Of a DNA stretch of 44,135 nt, positions 31,574 through 40,890 are shown piece by piece (the first letter of the stretch is position 1; the number at the start of each line of letters is the position of its first letter). The translations under genes were made by a program, and so were the position numbers. The notes beneath the pieces are model-generated. The model was given only the letters and a program-made list of their open reading frames with translations, was not told the origin of the DNA and ran no database searches. The stretch comes from Chara braunii. Its lineage: Eukaryota > Streptophyta > Charophyceae > Charales > Characeae. The stretch is taken from contig BFEA01000907.1 of the NCBI GenBank assembly GCA_003427395.1, positions 44,312 to 88,446 of the forward strand, given 5' to 3'.

Positions 31574-32580
31574 AATAATGAAACCGTTGGCTTATGCCAA
31601 CGGTTATTTGTATTGCGCCCTCAGGCACATCTTTGGACACCATGTGGCGCTGTTTGCTTTATTTTTATTTATTTATTTTTTATTATTATTATTATTATTA
31701 TTATTTTTATGTCATCTTTGCGCAGGGGCCATGCTAATCTTGCGCGCGGAAGATCTCAGTCGCGCGATCCTAATGATCGCGCTGCCGAAATCGGCTGCGC
31801 CCGACTGCTCCACAACGGACTGCTCCAAAAGGAGCTAGCCCAGTGGGGCATTCTGGCTTCGATCTTTGCATCTGTCGCATATCAGGCTGGTCTTCTACCT
31901 ACTGGGCTAGCTCCTATCTTACATAAAGATAGGAGCAGCCCTTCCTTACTAGGCCCACCTATTTCTACGGTTGGCTGGTTTGCCGGTGGCCATAGCCTCA
32001 GCAGTTGCCCTATTCAACAGGCCACAACACCAATCCTTCCGGGCTTCGGTGCAAAAGCCCCGAGGACCCCCCCCCCAAAAAAAAAAGAAAAAAGAACTGC
32101 CTATTTCCTTTACGTCGTAGTTCCACCCTTCGTCGCGGCGACCCCTTTTCCATTTACCTAGGCCCTGAATTGCGCGGCTTAGCAGTTGCGCGACATTATT
32201 TAAGGTAGAATAGGTTTAATTTTAACATTCCCACGTGCGCACGTTCCTGCGGCTTCAAAAAAACGAAACATTGCAATTCACATCCGTTACTCCCGGACGC
32301 CACACGCGTCCGGACTAAAGTCTAAGAAACTTTTAATCTCTCAGTCATAGGTCAGGTTTGAATAACTTTTGGCAAAGGTTAGTCTCATCAAGTCCTTCAA
32401 TTTCAATGAAAAAGGTAGGGCAGCGTCCGACATTGAAAAACCCCGGCAAATACCCTTGTCAGGGTTTTTTGCCCCGAAAGCGCTGCCCCATGGTGCTTCC
32501 CAAATCCCGAACCCCCCTTCCCACTGGCCGCCATGCCGCGCGGACATGTCCGCGGGGTCATAGCCGCGGCCGCGGCCACG
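31375..32580. repeat. second chain of unique hairpins
   Basis: Inverted repeats include GGTGC/GCACC near 31418, GCGCCTG/CAGGCGC near 31451, AACCGTTGGC/GCCAACGGTT near 31581-31604, GCGCGATC/GATCGCGC near 31763, GCTCC/GGAGC near 31820, GGAGCTAGCCCAGT/ACTGGGCTAGCTCC near 31831-31913, GCTCCTATCTT/AAGATAGGAGC near 31910-31946, GGGCTT/AAGCCC near 32041, CCGGACGC/GCGTCCGG near 32294-32314, AAAAACCC/GGGTTTTT near 32440, and the palindrome CGCGGACATGTCCGCG near 32535. A T run (31543-31571) and ATT repeats separate parts of the chain. Open frames across it are not convincing. Confidence 0.75.
31711..31741 (-). ncRNA. U6 snRNA fragment (pseudogene)
   Basis: On the minus strand 31 bases match the central part of spliceosomal U6 snRNA at 30 positions, from AAGATTAGCATGGCCCC through TGCGCAA to GATGACA. 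This covers the region just after the ACAGAGA box; the 5' part is missing. It is followed by an A-rich TAAAAATAATAATAAT tail, as in retrotransposed or chimeric U6 copies. It is too short to be functional. Confidence 0.85.
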
Positions 32581-32927
32581 GACTTGTCTGCGGATGGCCG
32601 CCGCCGAGGGGGACTCGTAGCCTCACATCCACCTATGAGGATGGGTGCGGCCGCTGGTCGGCTCGCCCCGCTGTCTATGGCCGGTGGATTCGTAGTTTTT
32701 TCAGCTTCCCTTATTGGGGACTTTGTTCTTTCTTTTCCTTTTTTATTCAGCGTCCCCATGCGTTCCCTGATCCTATCTTTCCCTCCTTATTCAATCTCAT
32801 CCTGGTTTCCTCGTCCCTTGTCTTTTCCTCGTGCTTTGTGCGGCCGTGTCCCGATAAAATTCTCCTTGGCTTCATTCATCATCTCCTCCATGAACTTTGC
32901 CTCGTATTTGGTCGTCCTCCTTTCGAT

Positions 32928-33224
32928 CTATGCCAATTTCTTCTGAGCGTCTGTTAATCTCACCTTCTTTGATAGCGACCCGTCGGACGCTCGCGGGGCC
33001 GGGCCACCTTTCTCCCTTTCCCCTCCTGTTTTTTTGGTCCCTCGTTGGTTCCCTCTGACTTTCTCTGAACTTTCTGTTGTCGTGACTTTCTTCCTTCCTC
33101 CCCTCGATCCCTCCGGGTTTGCTGACCCCTGGTCCCTCAAGGTCACCTCGCTTTGCTCTACGTTCTCCTCTATGTTATGGCCTCTCTTGCTTCCTTGATT
33201 TCCTGCCTCGTCCTCAGTTGCCAT
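32928..33224 (-). pseudogene. charged, low-complexity ORF of unknown function
   Basis: ATG at 33224 (MATEDEAGNQGSKRGH). The predicted 98 residues are rich in Lys, Arg, Glu and Ser and end at a stop at 32928. The same frame continues beyond (IERRTTKYEAKFMEEMMNEA) to about 32780 with one further stop, which suggests a longer, probably coiled-coil protein. It lies at the 3' end of a series of minus-strand coding remnants. No family is recognised. Confidence 0.35.
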
Positions 33225-33649
33225 CTTTTTTTACTCGTGCACATAGCAAAAAACAAATTTTCGGGGTGGCAGACCGCCCAAGGTTCTTAGGATTTCTAGG
33301 TCCTAAGGCTTACTGTTGGCCTTATAACCTCCCATTTTTTGTCATTTCAATGTTTTATTTATTTACTGTGGCTGCAGTAGGTTGGTCCCCCTTTCTGATT
33401 TGCGGAGCATTACTCGCTTACTCATTCGAAAGACCTGTTGATCTGACTCGGTATTTGATACAACTGTGCATCGGATCCTAGGGGGTGTGTCATGGCAGAG
33501 CGGGTCCCTACCTTGCTTAGGTTGACCTTTCCTTCTCCTGCCCTTGAACACTCCTAACGTCCTTGGCGGTAGTAGTTATCCCAATTCTGTCTCGATCCTC
33601 CCTTAGATAGATTAGGACTCCAGCCGCTATTTTCTGACAAGCGTTATCC

Positions 33650-34364
33650 TTACCTCCGCTTGGTAATATTTTGATATTTTGATCCCATTAGGCCACCTTC
33701 CCCGGGTTTCTCACACCGGTTCCTCAGGTTCCGCCTGCTTGGCGGGTTCCTTAAACAGTCTAGCCACCCCTCAAGGTAGTTTTCTCCTATCTCTATTTCC
33801 CTAAGGATTATCAGCTCATATTCCTCATAAGCCAGTCGTGGTGTCCCGAATACCAAGATGTCGATGAGTTCTAACAACTCCCTGAGCCTATTTTCCCAGA
33901 ACGACTTTTGTTTTATCGACGCGTCGTAAAACATGTCGGATGTTTGTGGCTGGAAATGGTGTACCCAGATTAGGGCCGCACTTGCCAGATCCCTTGCCCT
34001 TGAGAGGCTTCCGAACACCAAGTCTATCATCAAGCGGGACACTTGGCATCGTAACAGAGCCATTGGGGCCCTAAACTCCCACTATCCTCTTACTTCCACT
34101 TGGGTCCTTAGTCCTACGTTCCTCCTTTCCTGTACCTTTTGGCCTATTTGGGCCAACGCTCAGACCGCCCTCCGAAAGATTGGTGGTAGCCCATGCCCCT
34201 GGGCCATCTCGATCCCCTAGCATGTGCCACCCAACCGCAAGTAGGTACAAGGTTCCAGTTACTCCTAGGTTAGTATACAAATCGTCCCCAGGTCTTCGAT
34301 TAAACCTCATCCCGCTCCATAAGCATTCCACCATCATGAAAGCGTGGTTTCTTCCCGGAGTCAC
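33650..34364 (-). pseudogene. unidentified coding remnant (two frames)
   Basis: One frame (34364-34071) contains GTLYLLAVGWHMLGDRDGPG; the next (34063-33650) contains MFYDASIKQKSFWENRLREL and YEEYELIILREIEIGENYLE. Both have normal protein composition and could be one protein joined across a frameshift near 34070. I do not recognise the family. It lies between the remnants at 34676 and 33224 on the same strand. Confidence 0.4.
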
Positions 34365-34675
34365 AGCCCGTCATTCCACATAAATTCCCCGAACCTCGTA
34401 GCTTGTAGGTAGTGATAATTCCCACCCACTACCGTTTTTCATAGGTGGGCGAGGGTGCATGGATTGTCGCAATGTTCAAACGCGCCTTATCGCCATTGTC
34501 CGTCGGCGAGCTCTTGCACGACCTAGAAAGAAAAGTAAATATATATTGCCTTTCTTTATGGTCCAAGAATCTATTTGCTACCTTTCTCCCCCTTTTTGTC
34601 TCTCCCTTCTTCCTACATTGTTCTTACCGTCGTCCTTGTTTTCTTTTCTCGTTATGGGATAACCTCTTCCGTTGG

Positions 34676-34873
34676 TCATTCAAATAACCGATACACATCG
34701 TCTATGAAGGTCAGTCTGCGGCTCACTTCATGCCTAATGACTTCCCACATAACCTCATTGCTGATTAACAAAATTTTTGGTCTCGTTGTTCCAGCTGCGT
34801 GCAGAATGCGCAATACTTTATACCCCTGTTCCTCCTCAAACGGCCCCACCTCTAGGAAGGTCCGGTAACCTTT
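34676..34873 (-). pseudogene. short coding remnant with GPF...LFE module
   Basis: An open stretch between TAA (34874-34876) and TGA (34676-34678) encodes YRTFLEVGPFEEEQGYKVLR, then SNEVMWEVIRHEVSRRL and VYRLFE. It has no ATG and is too short to be complete. A similar arrangement (EEGPFYGNRAKKVINIL ... LLFE) occurs in the remnant at 36198-36440. Confidence 0.35.
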
Positions 34874-35039
34874 TTAATATACCATAGCCTCCTCAAAACT
34901 CGATCAGGCCAATGTCGCTACTGCCTCCGCGACGCGCTCTACACCTCTCATTCGTCGCAGCAGGAAGGGCGACAATCTCATCCGTACGTTCTCATTAGTA
35001 GGGTGAAGGTTCCTGCTATGACGGTTCTTACCCCGGCCG

Positions 35040-35512
35040 TCACGTCCGACTCACGTCGTCCCGTTCGGGATCCGCGAACTCGAATCCTTCTCGCCAGGCC
35101 ATCTGCCACGCCCCCTCGAACAATCGTACAGGATCGCCCCCGGATGCCATAGTGATCCCAAAGGTGCACCATCCTTCCTCTGATAGGTACAACGATCCAT
35201 TGGCGTGGACGCATCCCAGAGGATATGAGTTCACACCTCCAAACTCGCCCCTCGCACGTCATTTCAGCTCTTCTACCAGATACACCGTATTTTTCACAAG
35301 TTTTATCCCTACCCAGTCCATTACCGGGTTGCTCACCCTGCTTCTTGTCGTCATGCTTATCTCTGTCCCGCCATCCGTTTCATGAGGTGACAAGATTCCG
35401 AGTGGTCTATCTTCCCAGAGTGTCATTCTCCGTGCCATCACGTAGTGCCTTCCTTCTTTCTTTCTTCTAGTCGACTGCTGCATCCACCGGAATTTCGTGC
35501 TTCCGTGGTTTA
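35040..35512 (-). pseudogene. unidentified coding remnant, interrupted by one TGA
   Basis: A single frame from next to the miniature transposon (35513) to 35040, with one in-frame TGA at 35259-35261. Segments such as LGILSPHETDGG, PVMDWVGIKLVKNTVYLVEE, NSYPLGCVHANGSLYLSEEG and FEGAWQMAWREGFEFADPER look like real protein. The transposon at 35521-36056 separates it from the remnant at 36198. The family is unknown. Confidence 0.45.
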
Positions 35513-35520
35513 GTTTTTCC

Positions 35521-36056
35521 CTATGTAGCACGGCATACCTGGCCGGATAATCTGGTCGGATTATCGGGGGCTAGGATTATCCAAAAATCCGGATGATTAA
35601 AAAAATGGCCAAAAAAAAAAAAAAAAAAAACTATGGCCTTAAGCCAAAAGTTGCGCATGCAAAATACAATAAAACTATGTTCCTATTTCATAAAAAGCTT
35701 GATAAGTCATGGAAGGGTTGAAAGGGGGTAAGATAGGGAATGAAGGGGTTTAGAGGGGGGATGCTTGATTCGTTTTATAATTTTTTATCCATTTTTTTTT
35801 TTTTTCTGTTTTACATTTTTATCTTTTTATCTGTTGAGATATCAACAATGGCCTCAAGCCAAAAGTTGTTCTTATCGTTGTTGTGAAAAACATACTTTTT
35901 TTCCAGAATTTTTTGAATTATGTTTTTTTTTTTCAGTAAAAAAAAATGTTTTGCGCAGGGCCGGATTTTTCCATATCCGGAATTAATCCGGAACTTTCAT
36001 CCGGATTGAAAATTCCGAATAAAATGGCCTGCCGGATATCCGGATTTGCTACCTAG
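35521..36056. mobile_element. miniature inverted-repeat transposon, copy 2 (hAT-like)
   Basis: 536 bp, the same length as copy 1. The termini are CTATGTAGCA and TGCTACCTAG. The 8-bp target duplication is perfect: GTTTTTCC at 35513-35520 and again at 36057-36064. The interior matches copy 1 including the CCGGAT-rich ends and poly-A/T runs. It is inserted within a series of minus-strand coding remnants. Confidence 0.92.
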
Positions 36057-36197
36057 GTTTTTCCTACTTTGCAAGGTAACCTTCCTCCTAGTGTACATCC
36101 GTGATTCATTCTTGGCCTTGGTCCTATTCCATACATATTCTGATTTCCCTACCTGCCCGTTGCTGACGCTCTTCTCGCTTGAGCACGAATTTTTCGA

Positions 36198-36440
36198 TCA
36201 AAACCATGAAATTTCGAACAACAGGAATACGATGCCTACATAAGAGAGGGTAGTCGCCAGCTCTCGGCGAAGTATAACATTCTTTGTTCCGTCGTTCACC
36301 TCAGTTTGGTCGTCCCCGACAACTTTCAAGATGTTGATGACTTTCTTGGCTCTATTGCCATAGAAAGGTCCTTCTTCCAATGAGATCTCGTAGAAAGCAT
36401 TGACCAACCATGAAACTCTTAGGTCTACCTCGTCTAGGGA
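36198..36440 (-). pseudogene. coding remnant next to an LTR end
   Basis: The minus-strand frame (MRSTAESLDEVDLRVSWLVN, then EEGPFYGNRAKKVINILKVV and ILRRELATTLSYV) begins within a few bases of the LTR terminus at 36446 and ends at 36198. It may be the first visible part of the protein whose later parts lie at 35512-33650. There is no recognisable PBS between LTR and ORF. The family is unknown. Confidence 0.4.
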
Positions 36441-36445
36441 CTCCG

Positions 36446-36640
36446 CTGTCGAGCGCATCGGCCCCCGCGCGAGCGAGGGCCCTCCCGACTGCGTCACGTA
36501 GGAGAAACTTAGACTTTCAAATTTTCGGAGGCAACTCAAGGACGATACGATAACCCGCTGTCGGGACGTGTGGATCCCGAATAACACCCTGACACTTGAG
36601 AGCCTGTATATAGCCAAGTTCTGCACAACAGAGAAATCCG
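36446..36640 (-). repeat. LTR end related to the 12088 LTR, with a TATA box
   Basis: The plus strand begins TGTCGAGCGCATCGG and has GACTGCGTCACGTAGGAG about 40 bases later, paralleling the LTR at 12088. On the minus strand a TATATA (36607-36612) lies about 160 bases upstream of that terminus, a plausible promoter for leftward transcription into the coding remnants. The outer boundary was not determined. Confidence 0.5.
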
Positions 36641-37008
36641 AAGAAAGGAGATAAGAGAGAGAGAAAAGACGAAGAGCTAGGAAGGGACAACCGGGAAGAA
36701 TGATGCCCGAGGCTGAGTACCACAGGGTGAAGGACCCGACAATAGCAAGCAAGGAAGCAACAGGACGTGGGCACATAGGAGCATAGCATGGGGCCAGGAG
36801 GGTCATTCGAATTCAGCATGTCACGGACCTGAGGGGTCATGAACTGAGCAAGCGGGGCGCGACAGAGGACAAAAAAATAGTGAAGCCAAAAGGTGGATAG
36901 CTCTGGTGGCCGCGGGACACTAGAAAGTAAGGGGCCACAACGAGGTGCAAAGGCCATACGGGAAGGGGTCCTTGACAACCGGAGAGCACTAGAGATAAAA
37001 GATACAAG
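36641..37008. other. interval left of the minisatellite
   Basis: The sequence is purine-rich on the plus strand. It may include the outer part of the LTR at 36446. No gene is recognised. Confidence 0.35.
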
Positions 37009-37430
37009 GTATCGGGGACCACCGACGGGACAAGGTGTCGAGGACCACCGGCGGGACAAGGTGTTGAGGACCATCGATGGAACAAAGTGTCAGGACCACC
37101 ATCTTGACAAGGTGTTGGGGACCACCGACGAGACAAAATGTCGGGGACCACCGACGGGACAAAGTGTCGGGGACCACCGACGGGACAAGGTGTCGAGGAC
37201 CACCGACGGGACAAAGTNTNGGGGACCACTGACGGGACAAAGTGTCGGGGACCACCAGGTGGGACAAGGTGTTGGGGACCACTGACGGGACAAAATGTCG
37301 GGGACCACTGACGGAACAAAGTGTCGGGGACCACCAACGGGACAGGGTGTCGAGGACCACCGACGGGACAAAGTATTGGGGACCACCGACGGGACAAAGT
37401 GTCGGGGACCACCAGGTGGGACAAGTACCA
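37009..37430. repeat. 26-bp minisatellite, about 16 units
   Basis: The unit is GGGACCACCGACGGGACAAA plus GTGTCG. Variants include a shortened form with CACCAGGTGGGAC. Two N bases lie at 37218 and 37220. Long open frames across it exist in several frames because the unit lacks stops; they are not genes. A single related copy occurs at 41527-41547. Confidence 0.92.
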
Positions 37431-37479
37431 AGAACTAGCACGAGACAAGAGGCGGGGACATGATAAGGTCTCAAGAGGA

Positions 37480-38100
37480 ATCGCGGAGCGGTATGAGGAA
37501 AAAATAATTAAAGCAAGATGCACCGTCAAGGTCTCGATCTTGATGACCAAGAATATTGGCACCATTAGTGCAAGCACTAGTGAGAGCAAACGGGGAGGCC
37601 AAAAGAAAAAGAAAAAGTAAAGAAACATGAGGGAGGAGGCATGGGAGCAATTCGAAAAATCTCGGATTAGCCCCCTCAAGAAAATGGAGTCAAAAGAGAA
37701 TCCATATGAAAAATAAGCCTCCAGGAGAAAATCGGAGTATGAGGGGTCACTGTGGGAGAGAAATAGAGGTAAAAGGAGACTCTCATGGGCATGTGGGAAC
37801 CACAGTTGCAGTCCGAGATATAACGGATTGCACCACTGGCATAGGGAGGGTCCAAACTAAGAGGAATGGTTTAGAAAAGGGCCTTAACAACCACTTGACA
37901 CTTGGCATGCAAGCAAAAAAGATCGAAAAAGAAAAGAAAAATGTGAAAAAATAAGACAAAAGGAGTGAGAGGGAGTGACTGAGTTTGCCGTCAGTAGGGA
38001 CTGCCACAAGTAGGGACTGACAGGTCCCGACTGTCCAAAAAAGGAGGAAAAAGAAAAGAAAAGAAAAGAGAAAAGGAAAGAAAAGGAAAAAATGCCTTAA
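37480..38100. repeat. partial copy of the 2.69-kb repeat
   Basis: The order GCACCGTCAAGGTCTCGATC, CACTAGTGAGAGCAAA, GCAGTCCGAGATATAACGGA, GACACTTGGCA and TAGGGACTGACAGGTCC parallels positions 38950-39460 and 41640-42140 in the complete units. Sequence corresponding to 39480-40880 is missing. Confidence 0.65.
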
Positions 38101-38199
38101 CGGTAAAAAACGGTCACTTGCGGAGATACATCCGGGACCAGATACATTCTGGAATATGACGGTTGCAAAGGACCTTGATTTTCTCTTGATTTTGCAGAG

Positions 38200-40890
38200 A
38201 AAATCATAAAAAATCAAGGCCCCATGCAACCGAGATACAACGGATTGCATGGGGGAAGAGAAACACATGTTTTAGGTACATCCGGAGCCAAAATTCGGCC
38301 CTGATGCACTTGAAAGTTTGTCGTTTCTTTTTCTTTCAGTTTTAGGTTAGTTGTGGGGCAATAGGGCTAAGGAATTGACCCCTATAGCAGTCCGAGTTAC
38401 AACGGACTGCATGGAGAAGGCAAAACACATGTTTAAGGTGCATCCGGAGCCAACATTGAGTCCGGATGCACTTGAAAATTGAATGCTTCATTTTCTTTCA
38501 AATAGGAGCAAGTTGTGGGACTGTGGGACTAGGGAAATGACCACAGTTGCAGTCCAAGAAATAACGGACTGCATAAGGATGCCTAGGCCAAGAGAAAATG
38601 AGTCATGGCAAGCCCGAAGGGCTAAAAAAGAGTGACTTCGGCATGGGGCAAATAGAGACGGTAAACGGCAACTGTGAGATGAGGATATCGCGGCCGATAA
38701 TAATCGACACACATAAGGCACTTGGGGAAGGGATATTGGAACTGACAAGGACAAAGAAACCCTAAAATAAAAATGGAACATCATCCGGGACGTTGCCGAT
38801 GACTAAATGAGGCCAAATGAAAATAGTCAAAAAATGGGACATGCGCCGCGACAAAAAAATGGAACTAGTATGGACAGAGTGGCAAAGACTTGAGATGTTC
38901 CAAGGGGACCATCAGCCAACGTGAGGGATGGTCACGCAAAGCATACGGCACCGTCAAGATCAAAGATCTAGATGGTGTAACATATTAGCACCACTCATGC
39001 AAACACTAGTAAGATCAAGTGAGAAAGTCATAAGAGAAAAATAAGCAAAATATTGGTGAGGGAAGGGTTGCCCGGCAATCCGAGATATCTCGGACTAGCT
39101 AGGCATGAGAAAATAGAGCCCCAAGGAGCTCAACACAGAAAAAAAGTTTTCAAAAAAAATTGGAGCAAAGGGGGCTTAAAATTAAGACTAACGGAGGTAA
39201 GATGGAGCCCCCTATGAGCATAGGGGTATCATTATTGTAATCCGAGATATAACGGACAATTGTTGAGTCTGAATCTGGTCATAGATGAGGATCCATGGCC
39301 TAGAAAAAAACTCAACAGCCACTCGACACTTGTCACATCATAAAAAAAAAAAAAAAAAAAAAAAAAATCGGGGAAGAGTGAGACAAAGGGGATTTAAAGA
39401 ATGGAGGAGAATGTGCCGGCCTATTGGGACTGGCACAGTAGGGACTGATATGTCCTTACTATGACCTCATCCCTCCTGATTTGGTGGAGGGCAATCTGGA
39501 TTGAAGAGATATGATCCTTGGGGCAATATCTCTGCAAAACCTGAATTAAGAAGAGAAAATTGAGAGAAAATGCAAACGGAAAATGACCGGTTTTCTTTTG
39601 GGCCATAAATATGAGATTTAGATCCATGGAGGAGGGAATAGGGCTGTTTTTTATGAGCTCAACTCAAACGGCCAACTTCGGAATGAGTTGGCAGCCCAAA
39701 ATGGAAAAAACAAACGAAAAAAAAAGACAAAACTGTGCATTTCGCCCAAACGGAGGGCCAGATGCACAAAAAATTGAAAAGATGAGCTTTGGGGCTCAAA
39801 TTTGAAGCAAGGATTTCCAAGGGGTAACTTGGGATATTGCTGGCTTTGGATCTCAACCGGATCCAAGGCTGAAATAGCACCGAGGCATGAAAAAATACCT
39901 CGGCCTACCAAAAATGGGATAGAAACTTAAAAAATCGAGAAAAAGGCACTCTAGGCTCTTTTCTCTCAAGTGGGGCTGCCCCTTGGGCATTAGGACTCAA
40001 GGGGGCAACATTTTGAAAAAGAAAAGGAGGCTGAAGGAGGCCAAGAGGCAATCCGAGTTGGTACCAACCACTCGGACTGCATGTACTTGGTCAAAATAAG
40101 GTCAGGTACCCCCGGAAGGGCCTAGTAGAGGGTTTTTGCCTTGGGGGTACCTCGGTTCACTTGGAGGCACTTGGGGAGGCTCATGGGCTGGCCGGTACTC
40201 CGTTTCTTGCCTACATAAGCTGAGGGAGTAGCCCGCCACACTCACATTTGCATGAGGTGTGCCCACGCTGCCCACGTGAGCTCATAGAAACACTTCTCTC
40301 ACTTGGAGTGAGGAGAGGGGAACCTCTGCCAGTTTGGAAACTTTGAGGAGGTTGTTGACTAGTGTGAGGAGTTCCAGAGGTTGGTGGTAGTGAGGCTGGC
40401 CTAGGGAGGTGATCCGCCATAGCCCCCAAGCTGTGAGGAAGAAGGAGAGGCTAGAGGGAGTCTCATTAACCCTCCTAGAGGAGAGGACTTCATAGCCATG
40501 GTGGAAGGAGCTTGCAATAGCTCGGGAGAGGCTGAGAGAGGAAGAAGAAGGTGACTTAAGGAAGAAGAAAGTCATAGCTAAGGTGACACTTGCGCAAAAA
40601 AGAGAGGAGCTTCATCAAGATTGGTATTCCAACTCCAAGATACTAGAGGAGGGGAGTGAAAAGAAGAAGACTCTTCTTCTTCTTCTTCTTCTTCTTCTTC
40701 ATCTTTATCTTTATCTTTTTTTTTTTTTCTTTTTTTTTTTTGCTTCTTATTCCTCCTCTCCCCTTCCTTCCCATTCCTTTACTCCTCCTACTCCTCCATG
40801 ATCCTTCATTTACGTTCCCTTTTGATATTTTTCTTCATCATCTCTCTCGCCGTAGGAACTTTCCAAGGCTTAGAGGAGATAGTGGGAGGC
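38200..40890. repeat. 2.69-kb direct repeat, unit 1
   Basis: Non-coding. Landmarks recur in unit 2 at a nearly constant offset: ACACATGTTTTAGGT at 38263 and 40951, GACCTCATCCCTCC at 39462 and 42145, CCTACATAAGCTGA near 40210 and 42888, and a CTT-rich tract near 40671. Dyads of the type GCAGTCCG/CGGACTGC occur at 38387-38410 and elsewhere, and 39079-39094 is a perfect 16-bp palindrome. An A run lies at 39340-39367. Confidence 0.82.

Noticed and set aside
32403-32759. 118-codon minus-strand ORF rich in Ala, Pro and Arg
   Set aside because: Most of it covers GC-rich palindromes of the hairpin chain; only the upstream part may extend the charged ORF at 33224.
36837-37679. 280-codon minus-strand ORF with repeated Trp/Pro motifs
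   Set aside because: It is a translation of the 26-bp minisatellite, open in several frames because the unit has no stops.
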